DNA of 64,000 nucleotides. It comes from Chryseobacterium herbae. Lineage in GTDB: Bacteria > Bacteroidota > Bacteroidia > Flavobacteriales > Weeksellaceae. Where the stretch lies: contig NZ_JAOAMU010000005.1 of NCBI RefSeq assembly GCF_025154075.1, positions 1 through 64,000 of the forward strand. The letters run 5' to 3'. Shown here piece by piece: positions 1-9,468 of this stretch. The notes below the pieces were generated by a model. The model did not search any database and was not told where the DNA came from. It worked only from the letters and a program-made list of their open reading frames with translations. Every line of letters begins with the position of its first letter. The stretch's first letter is position 1. A program made the position numbers and the translations under genes.

Positions 1-160
<160 letters not shown>

Positions 161-165
161 TTCAC

Positions 166-173
166 TATTTTTG
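166..173 (+). promoter_or_regulatory. glyS -7 promoter box
   Basis: TATTTTTG matches the Bacteroidota TAnnTTTG box, 22 nt before the glyS ATG. Confidence 0.6.
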
Positions 174-195
174 CACATCAGACGTAAAAAAAATT

Positions 196-1737
196 ATGGC
201 AAAGCAAGAAGATGTTTTCAAGAAAGTGATTTCTCACGCTAAAGAATATGGTTTTATTTTCCCTTCCAGTGAGATCTATGACGGTTTATCCGCTGTTTAT
301 GATTATGGACAGAACGGTGCCGAATTAAAAAACAATATCAAACAGTATTGGTGGAAAGCTATGGTACAGCTTAACGAAAATATTGTGGGTATTGATTCCG
401 CGATCCTTATGCACCCTACCACATGGAAGGCATCAGGCCACGTAGACGCTTTCAACGATCCATTGATTGACAATAAAGATTCTAAAAAACGTTTCAGAGC
501 AGATGTTCTGGTAGAAGACTACTGCGCGAAAATTGAAGATAAAGAGAATAAAGAAATTGAAAAGGCAGCGAAAAGATTCGGTGACTCTTTTGATAAGGCT
601 CAGTTTGTAGCGACAAATCCAAAAATTCTGGAATACCGCGCCAAAAGAGAGGCTATTCTTTCAAGACTGGCAAAATCTCTGGAAAATGAGGACCTTGCTG
701 ATGTAAAGGCTTTAATTGAAGAGCTTGAAATCGCTGATCCTGACACGGGTTCTAAAAACTGGACGGAAGTAAGACAGTTCAACCTGATGTTTGGAACTAA
801 ACTTGGAGCTTCTGCAGACAGCGCGATGGATCTTTATCTGAGACCGGAAACGGCTCAGGGTATCTTCGTTAACTTCCTGAATGTACAGAAAACGTCACGT
901 CACAGACTTCCTTTCGGTATTGCACAAATCGGTAAAGCGTTCAGAAATGAGATTGTTGCAAGACAGTTTATCTTCAGAATGCGTGAATTTGAGCAAATGG
1001 AAATGCAGTTTTTTGTAGCTCCGGGAACTGAACTTGAATTCTACGAACAGTGGAAAACAAAACGTCTGAACTGGCACCTTGCTTTAGGTCTAGGTGGTGA
1101 CAACTACAGATTCCACGATCATGAGAAATTGGCGCACTATGCGAATGCAGCGGCTGATATTGAATTTAACTTCCCATTTGGTTTCAAAGAACTGGAAGGA
1201 ATTCACTCAAGAACAGATTTCGACTTAAAAGCGCATGAAGAATTCTCAGGAAGAAAACTTCAGTTCTTCGATCCGGAAAGAAACGAGAACTATGTACCGT
1301 ACGTAGTGGAAACTTCTGTAGGTCTGGACAGATTATTCCTTTCGATCTTCTCACACTGTCTTAAAGACGAAGTATTGGAAGATGGTTCAGAGAGAACAGT
1401 TTTATCTTTACCACCGGCATTGGCACCAATCAAAGCAGCAATTCTTCCGTTAATGAAAAAAGATGGTCTTGCTGAATATGCTGAAAAGATTTTCAATGAC
1501 CTGAAATATGATTTCAACTTATTCTATGAAGAAAAAGATGCCATCGGAAAACGTTACAGAAGACAGGATGCCATCGGTACGCCTTACTGTATCACCATCG
1601 ACCACGACTCTCTGACAGATCATACAGTGACGATAAGAGACAGAGATACGATGCAGCAGGAAAGAGTTCCTGTTTCTGAATTAAGAAGAATCATTGACGA
1701 GAAAACAAACTTCAGAAATTTACTTTCTAAACTATAG
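196..1737 (+). CDS. glyS: Glycine--tRNA ligase (class II, homodimeric type)
   Basis: Charges tRNA-Gly with glycine in the cytoplasm. The 513-residue protein is the single-chain alpha2 type, not the two-subunit GlyQ/GlyS type. The class II core is visible: RPETAQG at about residues 216-222 and the motif 2 region GKAFRNEI near 248-256, followed by a C-terminal anticodon-binding domain. The ATG has a good -7 box upstream at 166-173, and a strong rho-independent terminator directly follows the stop, so this is a monocistronic unit. Family assignment is secure. Confidence 0.96.
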   Translation: MAKQEDVFKKVISHAKEYGFIFPSSEIYDGLSAVYDYGQNGAELKNNIKQYWWKAMVQLNENIVGIDSAILMHPTTWKASGHVDAFNDPLIDNKDSKKRFRADVLVEDYCAKIEDKENKEIEKAAKRFGDSFDKAQFVATNPKILEYRAKREAILSRLAKSLENEDLADVKALIEELEIADPDTGSKNWTEVRQFNLMFGTKLGASADSAMDLYLRPETAQGIFVNFLNVQKTSRHRLPFGIAQIGKAFRNEIVARQFIFRMREFEQMEMQFFVAPGTELEFYEQWKTKRLNWHLALGLGGDNYRFHDHEKLAHYANAAADIEFNFPFGFKELEGIHSRTDFDLKAHEEFSGRKLQFFDPERNENYVPYVVETSVGLDRLFLSIFSHCLKDEVLEDGSERTVLSLPPALAPIKAAILPLMKKDGLAEYAEKIFNDLKYDFNLFYEEKDAIGKRYRRQDAIGTPYCITIDHDSLTDHTVTIRDRDTMQQERVPVSELRRIIDEKTNFRNLLSKL

Positions 1738-1740
1738 ACT

Positions 1741-1767
1741 AAAGCCCCATTATTTGGGGCTTTTTTA
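1741..1767 (+). terminator. glyS terminator
   Basis: AAAGCCCC, a 7-nt loop, GGGGCTTT and then a T run, starting 4 nt after the glyS stop. Classic rho-independent form. Confidence 0.88.
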
Positions 1768-1801
1768 TTGCCTAAATGATAAAGTATAAAAAAACTGTGT
1801 C

Positions 1802-1860
1802 ATCTGCGAAATCAGTGGGATATTTTTTAATTCGCGCTGATTTTGCAGATAATGCAGATT
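1802..1860. repeat. Intergenic inverted repeat with dispersed relative
   Basis: ATCTGCGAAATCAG (1802-1815) pairs with CTGATTTTGCAGAT (1837-1850), giving a 14-bp stem with one G-T pair. The right part, CGCTGATTTTGCAGAT and onward (1835-1860), resembles 31016-31040, so this is a dispersed family. It lies in the 325-base gap 1738-2062, which holds no gene that I can support. Confidence 0.6.
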
Positions 1861-1884
1861 CTTTCGATTAATATTCATCATACA

Positions 1885-1915
1885 AACCTTATAGGTCTTC
1901 GAGACCTATAAGGTT
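1885..1915. repeat. Perfect 14-bp palindrome, 3-nt loop
   Basis: AACCTTATAGGTCT, TCG, AGACCTATAAGGTT. Similar perfect palindromes occur at 31124-31156 and 53896-53930, always between genes. Confidence 0.75.
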
Positions 1916-2062
1916 TTTCATATTTAGAAAAACATATCATATTTGGCTCTACTCGTCAGATAAAATCTTTCCTGCTCAACTGTTTTATTTAGAAAATGAA
2001 TAAAGAAAATGAAACTTCTCCGGCGTATTCGTTAATTTATTATTTTTGGCAAAATAATAACT

Positions 2063-3595
2063 ATGAAAAAAATAAGTTTACTGGTATTAGGGCTTGTTCA
2101 GATGCTGGCTTATTCCCAGACTCAGGACCTTACTGCACTGGCTGCTGGTGATCATGTGGGAATGAATGCTCTCTTCGATGATAAAGACAATCTTTACGGT
2201 TATGTATCCCTTTATTCTTACGGAAAGACAGGCGACAGAACCAAGAAATTCGAATATGTAATTCTGGATAAAAACCTTAATCCTGTTGCCAATAAAGAAT
2301 TTGAAGGCGATATTACAGCAGCTTCCTATCGTGGCTATGTCGATTTTAAGGGACAGATCATCTTAAGACCTTCCATGATGGATTATTCTCTGGTAAAAAC
2401 AAGAGAGATCTTCACTCCGGTTTCTATGGTCATCGATCCGAAAACCAATACCATCAAAAGAAAAGTATACTACGATTATCTTGAAGATGGAACATTCAAG
2501 GAAATCAACGAGCCTAAAAACTGGAAAGCACAGCGCAAGGAAAACCGCGAAGAGAAAAAAGAAAAGGGCTACAACTATGTTTCCGCGGTTGGTGAAGTAA
2601 AGGAAGGAGGATATTTTGCGGTAGAATACAAAGACTACGGAAAATATGTGAACAACAACAGCATCATTAAGTTTGATGATAATAAAAAGGAATTGTGGCG
2701 CTATAAATACAATACCGACGGTTCTAAAAAAGTTTTCTCCACCTTATCCGTTTTGGACAGAGACGAGAAATACATGTATTGCATCATGAAAAAGGCGGAC
2801 GATGATAAAAAGTCTTTCAGCATGGTTGCAATCGATATGAAAACCGGAAAAGAAGCCTCCAATAAACCAATCACGGGACTTTCCGACACCACAATAGACC
2901 TCATCGACAGTTTCGCTTTGGATTATGATAGCAGCCTTGATAATGATAAAACGTTTGACGACAAAATTGTTCTTCTGGGAAGAAATTTTACAAAGAATGA
3001 TTATATTGGGTACGCCAGAATGATGATCAATAAATCAGATTTTACTGTAGATACGAAAGAGATCAATTTCAAGCCGGATTTCGCCTCCTATCTTCCGAAG
3101 ATCAATGCCCATGGTATGGTAGAAAGCGGCTATATGCTTCAAACGAAAGATATGTACTTTATGAATGACGGAAGTGTAGGAATTCTTACAGAAAAATACA
3201 AACCGGCGGGACAGTACAATGCTCCTAAAACCACGGACCTGGTGTACGTTTATACGGATAAGGATTTCAAGATTAAAAATATCCAGGTTTTTGAGAAGGA
3301 AAAGTCAAAATGGGTAAACAGTGATTACCTTTTCTCCCAATACCTCAACGGTGGAAAAGATGTGGTATTCTTTTATCGCGACTATCAGAAAGATGAAGTC
3401 ACCAGACAGAAAAAATGGAACCTTTTCATTAATACGGTGATCGATGGCAAATTCAAGCAGGAAATCATTCCTATTTCTGAAAAAGACAATTATGCCGTTA
3501 CGCCATACGTCGGAAAAGAAGGATACATTCTTCTCCGTGAATACAACGAAAAAGAAAAGTTCAATAAGCTTCGTTTAGAAAAACTGAACTATTAG
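2063..3595 (+). CDS. Secreted protein of unknown function
   Basis: 510 residues. It starts with a Sec signal peptide (MKKISLLVLGLVQMLAYSQ, cleavage expected after the Ser-Gln region), so the mature protein is periplasmic or outer-membrane associated. The body is rich in Lys, Asp, Tyr and Phe with many short beta-type segments of the sort seen in propeller-like secreted proteins, but I see no catalytic motif and do not recognise the family. No T9SS C-terminal domain is evident. A TATTTTTG box at 2041-2048 precedes the ATG by 14 nt. The gene stands alone and ends in a terminator shared with the convergent M48 gene. Confidence 0.75.
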   Translation: MKKISLLVLGLVQMLAYSQTQDLTALAAGDHVGMNALFDDKDNLYGYVSLYSYGKTGDRTKKFEYVILDKNLNPVANKEFEGDITAASYRGYVDFKGQIILRPSMMDYSLVKTREIFTPVSMVIDPKTNTIKRKVYYDYLEDGTFKEINEPKNWKAQRKENREEKKEKGYNYVSAVGEVKEGGYFAVEYKDYGKYVNNNSIIKFDDNKKELWRYKYNTDGSKKVFSTLSVLDRDEKYMYCIMKKADDDKKSFSMVAIDMKTGKEASNKPITGLSDTTIDLIDSFALDYDSSLDNDKTFDDKIVLLGRNFTKNDYIGYARMMINKSDFTVDTKEINFKPDFASYLPKINAHGMVESGYMLQTKDMYFMNDGSVGILTEKYKPAGQYNAPKTTDLVYVYTDKDFKIKNIQVFEKEKSKWVNSDYLFSQYLNGGKDVVFFYRDYQKDEVTRQKKWNLFINTVIDGKFKQEIIPISEKDNYAVTPYVGKEGYILLREYNEKEKFNKLRLEKLNY

Positions 3596-3603
3596 AATAA
3601 ACA

Positions 3604-3630
3604 AGAATCCTGATTATGCATCAGGATTCT
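3604..3630. terminator. Bidirectional terminator hairpin
   Basis: AGAATCCTGAT (3604-3614) pairs with ATCAGGATTCT (3620-3630). It follows the stop at 3595 and overlaps the last codons of the convergent M48 gene, so it can serve both transcripts. Confidence 0.7.
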
Positions 3631-4955
3631 TTCATTTGGTAGCTGCTCTGGTAAAAGTCTGCTATATTTTTGATGTCATCAAGGCTCAGATTCCACATAA
3701 AGTTCAGAAACTGCTGATAACTTTCACTTTGATTTTTGGGTTCTATCCGATCCAGATAACGATTCAGGTTGTAATTTTTCCGGGCTTCATATATTTTGGA
3801 GAAACATTTGCCCAGCCAGCCTTTGTAATACTTTTCCTCTTCACCATCCTGCAGAAACTGCATCGAGGCATAAATTCCCAGTCCGTAATCTTCGGAGTGA
3901 AAATAATTGGGAAGAATCTCCATTCTGGCCATTTTTTTCAGGGTTGTAAAAGTTTCAGAAGGCTTTTCCGATTCCACCGAAGGTTTAAGTTCAGGGAATA
4001 TTTTCTTCAGCTTTTCAATCCTTCTGGACATTTCGGGATGGGAGGCCAGGGAATCTTTATCCAGCTTTTCTTTGTAAAAATTATAATTGTACAGCGAAAA
4101 ATCTTCCTTCTTCATCCACTTTTCGTTAAAAGTCTGTTTGGGAAGATCAAAAAGTTTTTTGTAGGTTTCTATCTTCAGTTCACGCGGAGAAATGGTGTCA
4201 AAATCCTGCAACCGCTGAAGCGCGTTTATATATTCATTCTTTTTAAAATCACTATTCTTAAAAATCACGTAGCCAAGCGAATCTGCCTGCATTTCCTGCT
4301 TTCTTCTTTCTATCCCTTTTTTATACGCTCGGTTTTTAAGGATGTCAAAAGCTTTTTTATTCTGAGTCTGGCTGCGGCTTACCGTTGTTTCTTTCAGGTT
4401 TTGCACAGTCATTTTATCCAGTTGATCCTGTTCGATGATGTTTAAAAATGTTTTGAGCGAATGTTCATCGATCTTATGGCCTAATTCATGCGTAATCACG
4501 GCAGCGATCTGGTCTTCACCGTTAAGCCAGTTGTACAGTCCCATATTGATTACAAAAGTTCCGTCCGCAAGGCAGTAGGCATTGGGTGTATTATCTCTTG
4601 CTACCAAAATTTTAAGGTCCTGAGGGATTTTGGGATTATTTTTTTTCAGGCGCTGTATCAGCGTTTTGATTTCCGTTTCAAATTCAGATTTAAAAATAAA
4701 ATCTTTGTTTTTCACCTGCTTTTCAAAATCTGTTCCGAATTCCTTATAGATTTTAGACAGTTCAGAACCTGTCTTCCCGGAATACTGCGATCTCAATTTT
4801 TTTATAAAAATTTCGTTATTTCCGGCAAAACTTTTTAAAAATTCTTTTCTCTGCAAATAGTCTGCGGTGTCTATCATTTTATAGGTCTGGGCGGCTCCCA
4901 TCACTGAAAAAATGAAAAACACGAATACAATGAGTTTTCTGGTCATATTTTTCAT
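3621..4955 (-). CDS. M48 family zinc metalloprotease, secreted
   Basis: 444 residues from the ATG at 4955. A hydrophobic signal peptide (MKNMTRKLIVFVFFIFSVMG) sends it to the envelope. The zinc motif HELGH is at about residues 156-160, with the expected downstream glutamate in QEMQAD, typical of M48 peptidases that trim or survey envelope proteins. A -7 box on this strand (4965-4972) lies just upstream, which excludes longer starts; an internal ATG at 4946 is the alternative. The C-terminal half has no motif I recognise. The physiological substrate is unknown. Confidence 0.85.
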   Translation of the reverse strand: MKNMTRKLIVFVFFIFSVMGAAQTYKMIDTADYLQRKEFLKSFAGNNEIFIKKLRSQYSGKTGSELSKIYKEFGTDFEKQVKNKDFIFKSEFETEIKTLIQRLKKNNPKIPQDLKILVARDNTPNAYCLADGTFVINMGLYNWLNGEDQIAAVITHELGHKIDEHSLKTFLNIIEQDQLDKMTVQNLKETTVSRSQTQNKKAFDILKNRAYKKGIERRKQEMQADSLGYVIFKNSDFKKNEYINALQRLQDFDTISPRELKIETYKKLFDLPKQTFNEKWMKKEDFSLYNYNFYKEKLDKDSLASHPEMSRRIEKLKKIFPELKPSVESEKPSETFTTLKKMARMEILPNYFHSEDYGLGIYASMQFLQDGEEEKYYKGWLGKCFSKIYEARKNYNLNRYLDRIEPKNQSESYQQFLNFMWNLSLDDIKNIADFYQSSYQMKES

Positions 4956-4964
4956 CAATAATCG

Positions 4965-4972
4965 CAAAAATA
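4965..4972 (-). promoter_or_regulatory. -7 box of the M48 gene
   Basis: TATTTTTG on the minus strand, about 10 nt upstream of the ATG at 4955. It rules out a TTG at 4967 as the start. Confidence 0.6.
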
Positions 4973-5015
4973 GTTTATTTACCGTTTCTTTCTCCTTTTC
5001 TTATCAAAATTATTT

Positions 5016-5023
5016 TAAATTTG
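5016..5023 (+). promoter_or_regulatory. -7 box of the serine hydrolase gene
   Basis: TAAATTTG. An upstream TTG at 5021 falls inside this box, so translation must begin at the ATG at 5048. Confidence 0.6.
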
Positions 5024-5047
5024 TTTGAGACTGATACTCATGATCAT

Positions 5048-6181
5048 ATGAAGGCATTAAAATATGTAATAGGCGGAGCAGCCATAGGGGTAGCCGCAGT
5101 TTATCTTTTGGGATATGACTATTTATTCAGTGGGATTTCGAAAACGTATCTTAAAGGAAGGTCCAGCGCCTTCATCGATGATGGAAAGTTTTTCCCGGGA
5201 AATCTCATCGCTACCGAAGAGCCGGAACTCTGGACGGAAGATCCTGAATACAATAAAAAAGAACTGCCTGAAAATGTAATTGAAAATCTGAAACATTCCA
5301 AAACGGCGGCTTTTGTGGTTATAAAAAACGGAAAAATTCTTCATGAGCAGTATTGGGACGGTTACAACCAGCTTTCACAGACCAATTCTTTTTCAATGGC
5401 TAAAGCCGTTACCGTAATGCTTCTGGGAAAAGCACTGGAAGAAGGTATCATCAAAGATATCGATGATAAGCTTTCTGATTTTTATCCTGAATTTAAAGAA
5501 AAAGAATTCGGAAGTGAGGTTACGCTTAAGAATTTAGCCCGGATGGAAGCCGGACTCGACTGGGATGAAGATTACAATAATCCTTTTCTCCCGAATGCCA
5601 AAGCTTATTACGGCAGGAATCTCATCAAAGCCGTATTCTCAAGAAAATTTCAGGAACAACCCGGCAGCCGTTTTCAATACCAAAGCGGGGCCACTCAACT
5701 TCTCGGATTTGCTTTAAAAAAGGCTTTGAATCAAACATTATCCAGCTATTTATCTGAAAAATTCTGGATCCCGCTGGGAATGGAACAAAACGCCTCTTGG
5801 AGCACTGATAATCACGGGATGGAAAAAACATATTGCTGCATTCACTCGAATGCGAGAGATTATGCAAAACTGGGACAGCTGTTTTTAGATGATGGAAAAG
5901 TTGGGGAACAACAAATCCTCGATGTAGATTTTATTGAACAAATGAGAACACCGACTGAAAAATCACAGGAGATCTACGGAATGGGGCTTTGGATCAATTA
6001 TGACAATCCCATCAAACATTATTATTTCCTTGGATTACAGGGCCAATATATCATCATGGTTCCGGAACACAATATGGTGATCGTAAGAACCGGAAGTTAC
6101 AGCAATAATCCTAAGAATGACAGAGGAAGACCAGATCAGGTGAAATTCCTTGTCAATGAATCCGTTCAATTATTTCAGTAA
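5048..6181 (+). CDS. Serine hydrolase, class C beta-lactamase fold
   Basis: 377 residues. The active-site SxxK motif is SMAK (Ser116, Lys119), and a later YQS matches the YxN-type second motif of the beta-lactamase/DD-peptidase superfamily. One N-terminal hydrophobic helix (residues 5-22) should anchor it in the inner membrane with the enzyme in the periplasm. Family members are esterases, D-amino peptidases or PBP-like enzymes; the sequence does not say which, and resistance should not be inferred. The next gene starts 5 nt downstream, so the two are probably co-transcribed. Confidence 0.85.
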   Translation: MKALKYVIGGAAIGVAAVYLLGYDYLFSGISKTYLKGRSSAFIDDGKFFPGNLIATEEPELWTEDPEYNKKELPENVIENLKHSKTAAFVVIKNGKILHEQYWDGYNQLSQTNSFSMAKAVTVMLLGKALEEGIIKDIDDKLSDFYPEFKEKEFGSEVTLKNLARMEAGLDWDEDYNNPFLPNAKAYYGRNLIKAVFSRKFQEQPGSRFQYQSGATQLLGFALKKALNQTLSSYLSEKFWIPLGMEQNASWSTDNHGMEKTYCCIHSNARDYAKLGQLFLDDGKVGEQQILDVDFIEQMRTPTEKSQEIYGMGLWINYDNPIKHYYFLGLQGQYIIMVPEHNMVIVRTGSYSNNPKNDRGRPDQVKFLVNESVQLFQ

Positions 6182-6186
6182 AACAC

Positions 6187-6798
6187 ATGGAAAAACACAG
6201 CCCGAAAATAGACGCTTATATTGAAAAATCCAAGGATTTTGCAAAACCTGTTTTAGAGTATATCCGGGAAACGGTTCATGAATTCTGTCCTGATGCAGAG
6301 GAAACCATGAAGTGGAGTTTTCCGCATTTTCTTTATCAGGGAAAGAACCTCTGTGCAATGGCTTCTTTCAAGCAGCACTGTACTTTTGGATTCTGGCTGG
6401 AAAAGGAGATGAAAACAATGAAAGAGATTACCCGAGATATTGAAAAGAACTCGATGTTCAGTCTGGGAAAGATCACTAAAATTGAAGATCTTCCATCAAA
6501 ACCTCAGCTTAAAAAGGCTATCAGGGAAGCAATGGAGCTTACTGATCTGGGCGTGACCCTAAAAAAAGCACCGCCATCCAAAACGGAAACTGAAATTCCT
6601 GATTATTTTCAAGATGCTTTGAATGACAATAAAAAAGCTGCAGAAGTTTTTGAAAAAGGATCACCGTCTTTCAGAAAAGAGTATATCAACTGGATCACCG
6701 AGGCCAAAACCGAAGCGACCAGAAACAAAAGAATGGAACAGTCTTTGGAATGGATAACCGAAGGAAAAGCCAGACACTGGAAGTATGAGAGGAAATAA
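6187..6798 (+). CDS. YdeI/OmpD-associated family protein (DUF1801-like N-terminus)
   Basis: 203 residues, no signal peptide. The N-terminal half (about 15-110) resembles the DUF1801/YdhG fold, with ETMKWSFPHFLYQGKNLCAM as the typical core. The C-terminal half (about 140-203) matches the bacteriocin-protection YdeI/OmdA domain, with a conserved arrangement ending in R-WI-EGKARHWKYERK. Cellular role is poorly known; the E. coli relative is linked to envelope stress and porins. It lies 5 nt behind the serine hydrolase gene. Confidence 0.82.
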   Translation: MEKHSPKIDAYIEKSKDFAKPVLEYIRETVHEFCPDAEETMKWSFPHFLYQGKNLCAMASFKQHCTFGFWLEKEMKTMKEITRDIEKNSMFSLGKITKIEDLPSKPQLKKAIREAMELTDLGVTLKKAPPSKTETEIPDYFQDALNDNKKAAEVFEKGSPSFRKEYINWITEAKTEATRNKRMEQSLEWITEGKARHWKYERK

Positions 6799-6923
6799 AA
6801 ATAATATAAAAAAATACTATTCTCGGGTATCTCATATCGTCTTTAACCCATGCACTTGCTTCCTGATTTTGTCTTAAAAAAATCATTTCAATGTCCTGGA
6901 AAGCTTCTGTCTTTACGACCTCA

Positions 6924-8507
6924 TTAAATCATCTTCAACCTTTCTTCTTCCAGATCAATCTGGTATAAATGCTGACGGATCACTTCTTCATTAATGGTAA
7001 CATCTTTATTCAGCTCTGAAAGGTACTGTCGCTGGCTTTCCAGCATTTCCACAAAGATGATTTTATTTTTTTCACTCATCCAGCCATCATCGTTGGCTTT
7101 TGTTTTTTCTTCCCAATGTTTTAGCATTCTTTCTATTCCTGCGTTACCCTGAAGTTCGTTTTCATGTTTTGTTTTAAGAAATTGATAAACGTGTTCCTTC
7201 AGTTCCTTTTTTATTTTCAATCTTGTGAGTTCTTCTTCCTCTTCGTTCATAAAATCCTTCAATGCCCGTACTTTACTGATAATATATGGTAACGTAAGCC
7301 CCTGCACCAATAAAGTAAGCAGAATAACCACAAATGTGATGAACAAGATCAAGTTTCTGTTAGGAAAAGGTTCACCATTGCTAAGGGTAATAGGAATAGC
7401 TAATGCGGCCGCCAGTGAAACTACACCCCTCATACCCGTCCAGCCCAGAAAAAGAGGCATCAGCAGACTTCGCATTCTCGTAGATGCTCTTGGAGCCACG
7501 CTCGGCCGGAATATATATGTAGCCAACATCGCAGCATACGCACTGATAATTCTTGCCAGAATAAGCACAACGGTTACCAGTATTCCATATTTAATGGCGA
7601 TACCTAAAGGAATTCCTTCGGAACGCAGCCCTCCCACAATTTCAGGAAGCTCGAGACCAATGAGTAAGAAAACGACACCATTCAGGATAAATACAAAGCT
7701 TTCCCATACGCTGTGCCCTTTTATTCTGCTCGCACTGTTCAAAAATATAAGACGTCTTGCCGACATAAACAACCCTCCACACACCACGGCAAGCACTCCT
7801 GAACTGTGAAACTGTTCTGCCACCCAGTACATAATGTAAGGTTCTATGAGGGTCATTGCTATATCAGAAGATGCATCTGTAGGCAGCCTTTTATGAGCCT
7901 GTACGAAGATCCAACCCAGCAGCAGCCCGATTCCGGCACCTCCGATGACCATCCATAAAAAACTCAGGGAGGCTTCCTGCCATACGAATTGCCCTGTTCC
8001 TACAGCTATCAGTGCAAAACGGAAAATAATCAGGGAGGAGGCGTCATTTAATAAACTTTCTCCCTCCAGAACAGCGGAAGTGGTTTTCGGGATCTTTACA
8101 AATTTCATAATGGCGCCGGTACTTACAGCATCCGGTGGAGAAACAATTCCTCCAAGCAAAAACCCTAAAGCGATTGTAAATCCGGGAATAAAATAATTAG
8201 CAGCTACCGCTACTGACAGCGCAGTAAAAAATACCACAAGAAAAGCAAAACTGCCGATAATACGCCACCATCTTTTCATCTCCTTAAAGGAAATAGCCCA
8301 GGAAGCTTCAAAAAGAAGGGGTGGTAAAAATATGAAGAAAATAAGGTCCGGATCTACCTTGACAACGGGAAGTCCGGGGACAAAACTTACCAGCAGACCA
8401 AAGACGACCAAAAGGATCGGGTAAGCGATTTTCAGCTTGGTGGCCCACATATTCAGCAATACGATAGCGGCTATCATGGCCAGGAAAAAAGGTAAAATAG
8501 TATGCAT
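6924..8507 (-). CDS. Na+/H+ antiporter, CPA1 family
   Basis: 527 residues. About twelve membrane helices fill residues 1-410, followed by a charged cytoplasmic tail (about 415-527) with strong coiled-coil character. The region FLLGGIVSPPDAVSTGAIM with its paired Pro-Asp and the later EGESLLNDASS contain the acidic residues expected in NhaP/CPA1 exchangers. It exports Na+ (or K+) in exchange for protons across the inner membrane. It is convergent with the YdeI gene, and the 125-nt gap between them contains no feature I can call. Confidence 0.9.
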   Translation of the reverse strand: MHTILPFFLAMIAAIVLLNMWATKLKIAYPILLVVFGLLVSFVPGLPVVKVDPDLIFFIFLPPLLFEASWAISFKEMKRWWRIIGSFAFLVVFFTALSVAVAANYFIPGFTIALGFLLGGIVSPPDAVSTGAIMKFVKIPKTTSAVLEGESLLNDASSLIIFRFALIAVGTGQFVWQEASLSFLWMVIGGAGIGLLLGWIFVQAHKRLPTDASSDIAMTLIEPYIMYWVAEQFHSSGVLAVVCGGLFMSARRLIFLNSASRIKGHSVWESFVFILNGVVFLLIGLELPEIVGGLRSEGIPLGIAIKYGILVTVVLILARIISAYAAMLATYIFRPSVAPRASTRMRSLLMPLFLGWTGMRGVVSLAAALAIPITLSNGEPFPNRNLILFITFVVILLTLLVQGLTLPYIISKVRALKDFMNEEEEELTRLKIKKELKEHVYQFLKTKHENELQGNAGIERMLKHWEEKTKANDDGWMSEKNKIIFVEMLESQRQYLSELNKDVTINEEVIRQHLYQIDLEEERLKMI

Positions 8508-8720
8508 TGAAGTGTTGTGTTTTTATCATTTGCTCATTTCATTTTTTACATCTTAATGAGCGGGTTTTTTACAAATATACAGTCAATTATCTTTTCTTGT
8601 ATTCATTTTTCTGATCCTATTTAAACTTAATTTGAAAAACTTATAAAATTCTATTTCACTGCTGCTATAACTGTAATTTATTAACAAATAATACATTTTG
8701 TATTTAAAAATTTAATTAAA

Positions 8721-8756
8721 CACGTCAAGTTTCGTCGCCCCTGATGTATACTTTTG
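8721..8756 (+). promoter_or_regulatory. Regulon site A: palindrome plus -7 box (M15 peptidase)
   Basis: CGTCAAGTTTCGTCG at 8723-8737, then 11 nt, then TACTTTTG at 8749-8756. The M15 peptidase ATG is 19 nt further on. This is one of six sites in the window with identical geometry. Confidence 0.82.
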
Positions 8757-8775
8757 CATCATAACAATAAGCATT

Positions 8776-9276
8776 ATGGACAAAGTAACCACAGAGAGAA
8801 TCAACAAACTGCATCCTTTCGTAAGGGATGAAGTAAAACAAATCATCAAAGAATGCGATGAAGCCCTTACCGGAAGAGCAAAAGTCAGAATCACACAGGG
8901 CCTGAGATCTTTTGAGGAACAGGAAAAACTGTATGCTATAGGAAGGATAACGGCCGGAAAAAAAGTAACGAATGCCAAAGCCGGCCAAAGCATTCACAAT
9001 TATGGTCTTGCTGTTGATATCTGCCTCATGATCGATGGAAAAACAGCGAGCTGGGACACGGCAAAAGACTGGGACAATGATCAGGTAGCCGACTGGTACG
9101 AATGTGTCAAGATTTTCGCCAGACACGGCTGGGATTGGGGCGGAAACTGGAAGACTTTCAAAGACCTTCCCCACTTCGAAAAAAAGAACATCCAGACTAA
9201 AAAAGGGCTTATCAAAACAAGCTGGCGAACACTATCAAAGATGCCGAGGGATAAGCAAAATTATATTCTATTTTAA
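8776..9276 (+). CDS. M15 family peptidase, CwlK/VanY-like (endolysin-type)
   Basis: 166 residues. Zinc ligands of the M15 fold are visible as SIHNYGLAVDIC (His74, Asp81) and LPHFE (His133), with the substrate arginine region GLRSFEEQ at 42-49. Relatives cut L-Ala-D-Glu or D-Ala-D-Ala bonds of peptidoglycan and include phage endolysins. There is no signal peptide, which suits an endolysin or an exported effector rather than a housekeeping carboxypeptidase. It has its own promoter, site A. The next gene, for a phospholipase, is 192 nt away with the same kind of promoter. Confidence 0.88.
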   Translation: MDKVTTERINKLHPFVRDEVKQIIKECDEALTGRAKVRITQGLRSFEEQEKLYAIGRITAGKKVTNAKAGQSIHNYGLAVDICLMIDGKTASWDTAKDWDNDQVADWYECVKIFARHGWDWGGNWKTFKDLPHFEKKNIQTKKGLIKTSWRTLSKMPRDKQNYILF

Positions 9277-9303
9277 TTCCCTTTTATTTGAAAATAATTA
9301 TAA

Positions 9304-9339
9304 TACGACAAGTTCTGTCGCTTCCCCGGCCTACCTTTG
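9304..9339 (+). promoter_or_regulatory. Regulon site B: palindrome plus -7 box (patatin gene)
   Basis: CGACAAGTTCTGTCG at 9306-9320, 11 nt, TACCTTTG at 9332-9339. It drives a roughly 125-nt leader before the patatin ATG at 9469. Confidence 0.82.
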
Positions 9340-9363
9340 TTTTATAAGAAAAATGTTAGTAAA

Positions 9364-9429
9364 CTGAGATTTCAATACTAAAACCAGCATCTGTTTTCAA
9401 GGGCAGAACGTTGGTTTTAGTTGTCTCAG
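9364..9429 (+). ncRNA. Structured 5' leader of the patatin gene (candidate)
   Basis: Nested pairing: CTGAGA (9364-9369) with TCTCAG (9424-9429), and CTAAAACCA (9378-9386) with TGGTTTTAG (9412-9420); inner TCTG/CAGA segments may extend the stem. There is no T run afterwards, so it is not an obvious terminator. It may control translation or stability; I know of no matching riboswitch class. Confidence 0.45.
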
Positions 9430-9468
9430 GACTCTGGTATTATCTTTTAAAAACCAACAAAACATCAC

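Noticed and set aside
3636..4445. 269-codon plus-strand open frame
   Set aside because: Lies wholly antisense to the M48 protease gene, has a Phe/Ile-rich composition typical of a reversed coding strand, and no family features.
5048..6181. Beta-lactamase resistance gene
   Set aside because: Only the general SxxK fold is shared; most proteins of this type are esterases or peptidases.
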